From Discostella pseudostelligera (Eukaryota; Bacillariophyta; Thalassiosirophyceae; Thalassiosirales; Thalassiosiraceae): a stretch of 11,400 bases of DNA. The position numbers and the translations under genes were made by a program. Shown piece after piece: positions 7,037 through 11,400 of the stretch (the stretch's first letter is position 1; each line of letters starts with the position of its first letter). The notes beneath the pieces are model-generated. The model saw only the letters and a program-made list of their open reading frames with translations, was not told the DNA's origin and searched no databases. Location: positions 1 through 11,400 of the forward strand of contig JALLBK010000797.1 of NCBI GenBank assembly GCA_036940085.1. Reading direction: 5' to 3'.

Positions 7037-8133
7037 ATGAAGTTCCTTGCCTGCATCGCCCTCGCTTCGGCCGTCAATGGCGCTACCGCCTTCGTTGCCC
7101 CCCAGGCAAGCAGAGCTGCTACCCAGCTCGGCATGTCTGATTACAACGTCAACACATCCGTCCGCGACAATGTTGATGTCGGTATGGGTGGACCTCTCTC
7201 CCGAGGTGCCGGTGGCCGCGATCTTGCTGAAATTTGGGACAACTCTTCCCCCGTAATTGTGCAGGGAGGATCTCTCCGCACTTGGTCGTTCGCCAACCCC
7301 GCCATCGAGTCAGTGCAGGTCTTGTTGAAGACTGAGGGTCGTCCCCTTGATGCCGATGTCGAGCTTTGGCAAGGACCCGACAACACCCCGCACAAGATGC
7401 GTGTGTACGTGGAAGATGGTGCCCTCCGTACCTTCAATGCCGTAATTGGAACTCCCCGTGGTCCTAACACCGTTGCTATCCGTAACATTGGCCAGCTTGA
7501 GTTTCCCCTCGATGCCGTCGTCAGGCCCGACCGCGACGATGGCCTTGCCGCGAATATCGCGTCTGTGGCCAAGCGATCAGAGACTATTCAGGGAGGTGCC
7601 CTTCGTACTTACCCCTTCGATCCCTCGGTAGACTCTGTTGCCATCATCCTCAAGACCGATGGACGTCCGTTGAATGCCAGGTGAGTGTTTTTATCATTTG
7701 ATTTGTCTCTGGATGGGTTACTTGATATAATGATGACTGCGGGGTTCACATGTCACGTGGTTGACAACTATCAACGTCGACCAAGTTCTGTCTGTCTATA
7801 CGGCCAAGTTTGTTCATATCTCTTTTTGGTTTCTATGGCGACGCATTCTCAACCCTTTCTTTCTCCTCCGATCGATCCTAATTCCATTGAAACTTCAGAA
7901 TCGAATTGTTGCAGGGCCCCAACAACAACAAGCAGGTTGTAGAGCTATACACAGAAGATGGTTTGGATCGTCCATTCTTTGCTATTGTTGAGACCCCCGG
8001 AAGTGGAAATGTCGTACGTGTTGTCAATACAGCGCCCGTAGAATTCCCTCTGTATGCTAGTGTCGATGCCTACCGTGTTGGAGGGGGAATGGACTGGCCC
8101 GATGATGGCCTTATGATTGGACGTGCCTTCTAA
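7037..8133 (+). CDS. PyShell: Plastid-targeted two-repeat protein, probable pyrenoid shell protein (PyShell), one intron
   Basis: Two exons, 7037-7680 and 7899-8133, encode 292 residues, the same length as the copy at 5639-6517. The ATG at 7037 (ATCACCATGAA) starts a signal peptide (1-18, ATA|FVAPQ, the diatom plastid motif), then a short transit region and SVRDNVDVG. Repeat A (about 73-162) and repeat B (about 182-270) carry QGG(S/A)LRT, GRPL(D/N)A, QGP(D/N)N and EFPL as in the paralogues. The protein ends in MIGRAF. Without splicing the frame meets TGA at 7682-7684. Joining AG (7679-7680) to A (7899) restores Arg215 and reads on as [11 protein letters not shown], exactly matching the intronless copy, so the intron is well supported. 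The probable role is a structural subunit of the pyrenoid shell in the plastid stroma. The transcript leader is CAA-rich, which may favour high translation of an abundant protein. The PyShell identity rests on memory of the family; the gene structure is directly visible. Confidence 0.82.
7681..7898 (+). other. Intron of the plus-strand PyShell-like gene (218 bp, phase 2)
   Basis: The donor is CCAG|GTGAGT at 7681 and the acceptor CTTCAG|A at 7898, with a pyrimidine-rich tract from about 7853 and a possible branch point CTAAT near 7878. Removing it rejoins the codon for Arg215. It contains CACGTG at 7754-7759 and a small inverted repeat (GTTGA...TCAAC) just after it. Neither of the other two cluster genes has an intron at this place. 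Confidence 0.88.
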
Positions 8134-8638
8134 GTTGGGTATTCCATTATTAAGGGCAGTATGAATTAGGGGCTTGGGAAAAGGTTAGTTAGTTCACAGC
8201 TGAGCTTCGATTGCCTTCCCCTCATTTGCAACTTGTCATCTAATACGCGACATTCATTTTATACAGCATTATCTGTAATTAATTCCTCTCGGGATGTTTC
8301 ATATTTAACAACTAAAATATGATGTTACCATCGCTATCCCTCCCTGGAGAACAATGTTTGACTAGAATCACATCTTGAGAACGTGCGGTATCGTGTGAGA
8401 ACACATCTTGGAGTTGCATTGGGAATTGAGGACGGGCAGTGGAGGAATTTAGTTTCGTCTTTTAATGGCACAATATTTTCATCTTGTCCTGGTTCATTTT
8501 CACCTACACTACGTTTCCATGTCGATGATTTGTTTGAGTGTTGTCGTATGATGGACTCTCAGCGATTGTCGTAAGTCTCTCTGCTGCCAAGTGTAAACAA
8601 TGATCGCCCGCCACGCGAAGACTTACAAGTGGCATAGA

Positions 8639-8649
8639 TTTGGCGGGAA
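8639..8649 (+). promoter_or_regulatory. E2F-type binding site upstream of MAD2
   Basis: TTTGGCGGGAA is a close match to the E2F/DP consensus (TTTSSCGS, commonly TTTGGCGGGAAA). It lies 270-280 bp before the MAD2 start codon. MAD2 is a mitotic checkpoint gene and E2F control of such genes is known in animals and plants. Use of this site here is inferred. Confidence 0.5.
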
Positions 8650-8803
8650 GGCTCGGACGTCTGTCTTCCTCCTACGACGCCCACCCTGCACGCGCCATTT
8701 TCATATCGGCGAGATTCAAAATTTGCCGCCGACGCCGCCGCAGCCGCCGCAATCAACCAACAGCCAAACCGCAATGAACAATGATCAATACCGGCAACCA
8801 CAA

Positions 8804-8825
8804 CAGTAGCAGTAGCAGTAGCAGT
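8804..8825 (+). repeat. (CAGTAG)n microsatellite
   Basis: The unit CAGTAG is repeated three times plus CAGT, about 95 bp upstream of the MAD2 start codon and probably in its 5' leader. It could vary in length between strains. Confidence 0.8.
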
Positions 8826-8918
8826 CCAAAGTCCAACAACCCCTCTCTATTTCGACGGAAATCAAAAAAACACTCAGCTTAGAAAGAGGCACCAAGGATA
8901 CGGCGACATATTTCCACA

Positions 8919-9932
8919 ATGATAGCGAAAGATACTGTCATCACTCTGAAAGGTTCGGTCGAGATTGTCACCGAATTCTTTTTCACGGCAATTAATTCAA
9001 TTTTATATCAGCGAGGTGAGAACAGATGAGAATCAGAGCCCATTGCGTGGACTGGAGGTCATCATAGTCATCTTACATTCAAGGAAGATGTCTCCAACGC
9101 GCCGCACTTCTCTCTCACCTCATTTCCTCTCACACAGGAATCTACCAACCAGAAACGTTCAAGCGAGAATCGAAATATGGATTGACCGTCCTCACCACCA
9201 CCGATCAAGGTCTATTATCTTACCTCGGAACGGTCATGTCTCAGATGGGATCATGGCTAACGGATGGAGATGTCCAGCGCCTCGTGGTGGTAGTGACTGG
9301 CATTGATTCTGGCGAGACACTCGAGCGGTGGCAATTCAATGTGTGTGTCGATGACGGTAATGAGGGTGTAGGGGATGTTTCGGTAATGGCTGGTAATGAT
9401 GAGAATGTATCAAACAATATTGCAATGAAAAAGGGAAGCGATGGAAAAAATACAAAGAGCTCCAAGACTGTCAAGGAGGTTCATGATGAGATTCAAGCCA
9501 TTATTCGACAAATCACTGCAAGCGTAAGTAGATCGTATTACGCATTACACCGCTGAGTCACAATTATCACCTTCAATATCCATTCCTTTACTAATCATCT
9601 TCATCTCTCCGTCGTTATGATGCAACCAGGTCACCTTCTTGCCTCTCTTGAATGAGCCGTGCTCGTTCGATCTTCTTGTGTACACGAACAAGACGGCAGT
9701 GGTGCCTACAAAGTGGGAAGATTCGGATCCTCGATACATTATGAACAGTCAGGAAGTGAAGCTTCGAAGTTTCACAACATCGGTAAGCTATTGATATAAG
9801 TAGTTGTGTGAGGTACGGTCGTGTTCCTTTGAACTCATACTCATGCGTGTTTACTTGTCCGATATCGCATCGAAGTTTCACAAAGTTGATTCTATGGTCA
9901 CGTACAAGGAGGCAGATGAGTGGGAACTTTGA
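8919..9932 (+). CDS. MAD2: MAD2, spindle assembly checkpoint HORMA-domain protein
   Basis: Four exons (8919-9015, 9138-9523, 9630-9782, 9876-9932) encode 230 residues. The introns are 122, 106 and 93 bp, all GT-AG. MAD2 binds unattached kinetochores through MAD1, changes between open and closed conformers, and captures CDC20 to inhibit the anaphase-promoting complex. The HORMA domain fills nearly the whole protein. Diagnostic blocks are ITLKGSVEIVTEFF (8-21), ILYQRGIYQPETF (28-40), GIDSGETLERWQF (87-99), DEIQAIIRQITAS (149-161), VTFLPLL (162-168) and the C-terminal safety belt LRSFTTSFHKVDSMV (206-220). The start at ATG 8919 matches the usual MAD2 N-terminus. Residues about 104-142 form an acidic, Asn/Gly/Ser/Lys-rich loop clearly longer than in animal MAD2 (roughly 205 residues in all). 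The C-terminus ends in EADEWEL. All splice junctions give an uninterrupted family match, so I am confident in the model. An E2F-type site lies upstream. Confidence 0.95.
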
Positions 9933-10455
9933 TAGATCGGAGATGTTTCAAAGCAGTTCAAAGTTACGGAGAATGCAGAAAGAGCTGGAACAGTGTGAAA
10001 CTCGACAGAACATCGTAGTGAATAATGATGGAGCAATCAATATGTAACTGACGGTCGATTCAACATGCATGTAGCAGTAGTATCTTATTAGAAGAACTAA
10101 AATAACCGTCACAGTGAATATATTAAGATTCATGTATTATGCACTTGTATCGGCGTCAGGATTGTGAAGTTGACATACGACGATCATCATGATTTAGATT
10201 ACTAGGTATTACACACTGCGATTCTCGTTCCGAAATATTGCATTTCACTCCAATACATCCTACCAAAACTGATCGTGCACGACATGATGCATACAGTATC
10301 GTAGCCCCCCCCCAACCTAAATGAAATTGCCACTACTTGCAGAACAGGGGCTGCAACCTACAATGGAGGAGGGGCGGGAAATTCCGAATGGTACCTAATG
10401 CCTACTGCAATGACGAGCCAACGCGATTTTCATCACTTCCTTAACATCCTTCCAT
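9933..10455. other. Convergent intergenic region between MAD2 and ISCU
   Basis: These 523 bp hold the 3' flanks of both genes. Open frames at 9808-10047 and 9948-10133 run into or across the MAD2 end and have no family signature. A run of nine C lies at 10305-10313 and GGCGGGAAA (E2F-like half) at 10373-10381, which is downstream of both genes. Nothing else is recognisable. Confidence 0.55.
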
Positions 10456-11360
10456 TCACGCCACCTGCTCCTTCTTGGCTTCCCTCTTCGCCTTCCAATC
10501 ATTCACCGCCGCTCGAATCGCATCTTCGGCCAACATTGAACAATGCAACTTCACTGGTGGTAATTTCAAATGCGCCGCAATGTCAGTGTTCTTAATCGAT
10601 AGGACCTCATCAACGTGCTTGCCCTTGACCCATTCGGTGGCTACGGATGAGGAGGCAATGGCTGAACCACAGCCAAAGGTTTTGAATTTCGACTCTTGGA
10701 TGTTACCATCCTTGTCCACCTTGATTTGGAGCTGTAAGTGCGTGGCGAAATGGAACATACAATATGGGAGTTGAAATATGAGAAGCGGTAAAAGGCAACA
10801 AATGAAACTGCCCAAAATGAAAAGCGAAGAATCTCTCTCACCTTCATCACATCACCGCAGGCTGGTGCACCCACAAGTCCCTGAAAGACAAAGTAGAAAA
10901 ATGATTTGTCAGAAGAGAGGGGACAAATGCGCATGAAAGATACATAAAACGCAACAAATATCCCCCCTGCACACCAAAAGCCCATTGATAAAAATCCCCC
11001 ACAAAGAATTGCATGGAGGGGGGGGATGACAACTGATAATGATACCGCAACCGGATGATGATGTGCACGACAAATAAATTATTCCAAATTGAGATAATAA
11101 ATTCAACTCACCGTTCCAACATCTTCATCATTCTTGTCCAACGATCCAACATTTCTTGGATTTTCGTAATGTTCTATTATATTCTCATGATATCCACGGC
11201 GTTGCTGATGTTGTTGTTGGAACGACGACAGTGGTGATAAAGACAACAACATCGACGGGCAAGTAGCTGACGCGGCAGCGGCGGCGGGACATCGCGAGAG
11301 CACCAGCGCACGAAGAGCGGCGGCGCCAGCAGTGCGATGCAAACTGGCAATGGCTAGCAT
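10456..11360 (-). CDS. ISCU: Mitochondrial iron-sulfur cluster assembly scaffold ISCU
   Basis: Three exons on the minus strand (11360-11112, 10880-10842, 10731-10456) encode 187 residues. The introns are 231 and 110 bp, both GT-AG and phase 0. ISCU receives sulfide from the NFS1 desulfurase complex and iron, builds the [2Fe-2S] cluster, and passes it on with the HSP70/HSC20 chaperones in the mitochondrial matrix. Residues 1 to about 57 are an Ala/Leu/Arg-rich presequence ending near QQRRGY. The mature protein opens with HENIIEHYENPRNVGSLDKN. The three cluster cysteines are C91 (GAPACGD, with D93), C117 (FGCGSAIASSS) and C160 (KLHCSMLAED), with H159 beside the last. LPPVK (153-157) is the HSP70-binding motif. 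The ATG at 11360 is the first in frame; an upstream frame extension has no ATG. Exon 2 is only 39 bp and codes for the segment holding C91. The sequence is very close to animal and plant ISCU, so the assignment is firm. Confidence 0.96.
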
Positions 11361-11400
11361 GGTATTCAATATCGTTCGGGTGGATGGGGGTGTGGGGATT
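11361..11400. other. Start of the ISCU upstream region
   Basis: Only 40 bp upstream of the ISCU start codon are in the window. Nothing regulatory can be recognised in them. Confidence 0.5.

Larger units (their letters stand above)
8134..8918. other. Intergenic region: 3' flank of the PyShell-like gene and promoter/leader of MAD2
   Basis: No convincing gene in these 785 bp. A 63-codon open frame at 8383-8574 and others at 8559-8809 show no family signature. The left part is the AT-rich 3' flank of the gene ending at 8133. The right part is upstream of MAD2. It has an E2F-type site at 8639-8649, GCC-rich trinucleotide DNA at 8725-8750, a (CAGTAG) microsatellite at 8804-8825, and a possible 11-codon upstream open frame (ATG 8774, stop TAG 8807-8809) if the transcript starts before it. 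Confidence 0.6.

Noticed and set aside
7682..7684. In-frame TGA suggesting the plus-strand paralogue is a broken gene
   Set aside because: A GT-AG intron at 7681-7898 removes it and restores the exact protein seen in the intronless copy.
8383..8809. Possible small genes between the PyShell-like gene and MAD2
   Set aside because: The frames are short, lack family signatures, and cover an E2F site, GCC-rich DNA and a microsatellite that fit a promoter and leader.
8804..8825. CAGTAG repeats as a possible CRISPR-like or regulatory array
   Set aside because: There are no spacers and the unit is six bases; it is an ordinary microsatellite.
9808..10047. 79-codon frame across the end of MAD2
   Set aside because: It overlaps the last MAD2 exon in another frame; that exon is firmly fixed by the safety-belt sequence match.
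10305..10313. Run of nine C, and a run of eight G at 11018-11025 inside an ISCU intron
   Set aside because: Single homopolymer runs without further G/C tracts nearby do not make a convincing quadruplex or other element.

Overview
The window looks like nuclear DNA of a marine diatom, most likely a centric species close to Thalassiosira. Four things point there. Three proteins carry a signal peptide ending in an 'AFV' motif, the diatom type of bipartite plastid-targeting presequence. A secreted enzyme ends in the Thr/Pro/Lys-rich tail common in diatom extracellular proteins. Genes are compact, with short GT-AG introns (about 90-230 bp), and they lie on both strands. Two conserved eukaryotic genes (MAD2 and ISCU) are present with introns. 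There is no sign of bacterial operons, CRISPR arrays, transposons, tRNA or rRNA.

Layout, left to right. 1-589: non-coding upstream DNA. 590-2251 (+): secreted GH71/GH99-like glycoside hydrolase with a PT-rich tail. 2745-3707 (+): atypical short-chain dehydrogenase (NDUFA9/COQ11-like). 3881-4828 (-), 5639-6517 (-) and 7037-8133 (+): three paralogous plastid-targeted proteins of 315, 292 and 292 residues, each with two homologous beta-rich repeats. 8919-9932 (+): MAD2, the spindle checkpoint HORMA protein, in four exons. 10456-11360 (-): mitochondrial ISCU, the Fe-S cluster scaffold, in three exons.

The centre of interest is the three-gene cluster at 3881-8133. The architecture (plastid presequence plus two tandem repeats, each beginning with a QGG(S/A)hRT motif and ending in EFPL) matches what I remember of the diatom pyrenoid shell proteins (PyShell) reported in 2024. 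Those form the protein sheet around the Rubisco matrix and are needed for efficient CO2 fixation. This assignment is from memory and was not checked by search. Two copies are head-to-head over 519 bp, and the third follows one of them on the same strand. The palindrome ACACGTGT lies 249-276 bp upstream of all three start codons. TGACGT/ACGTCA motifs, the core of the CO2/cAMP-responsive elements known from diatom carbonic anhydrase promoters, occur in both promoter regions. The two 292-residue copies are almost identical in DNA over long stretches, yet only one has an intron. The picture is a young, possibly co-regulated gene cluster for one plastid structure.

The flanking genes (glycoside hydrolase, SDR, MAD2, ISCU) have no evident functional link to the cluster. 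The MAD2 upstream region carries a close match to the E2F consensus, which fits a cell-cycle gene.
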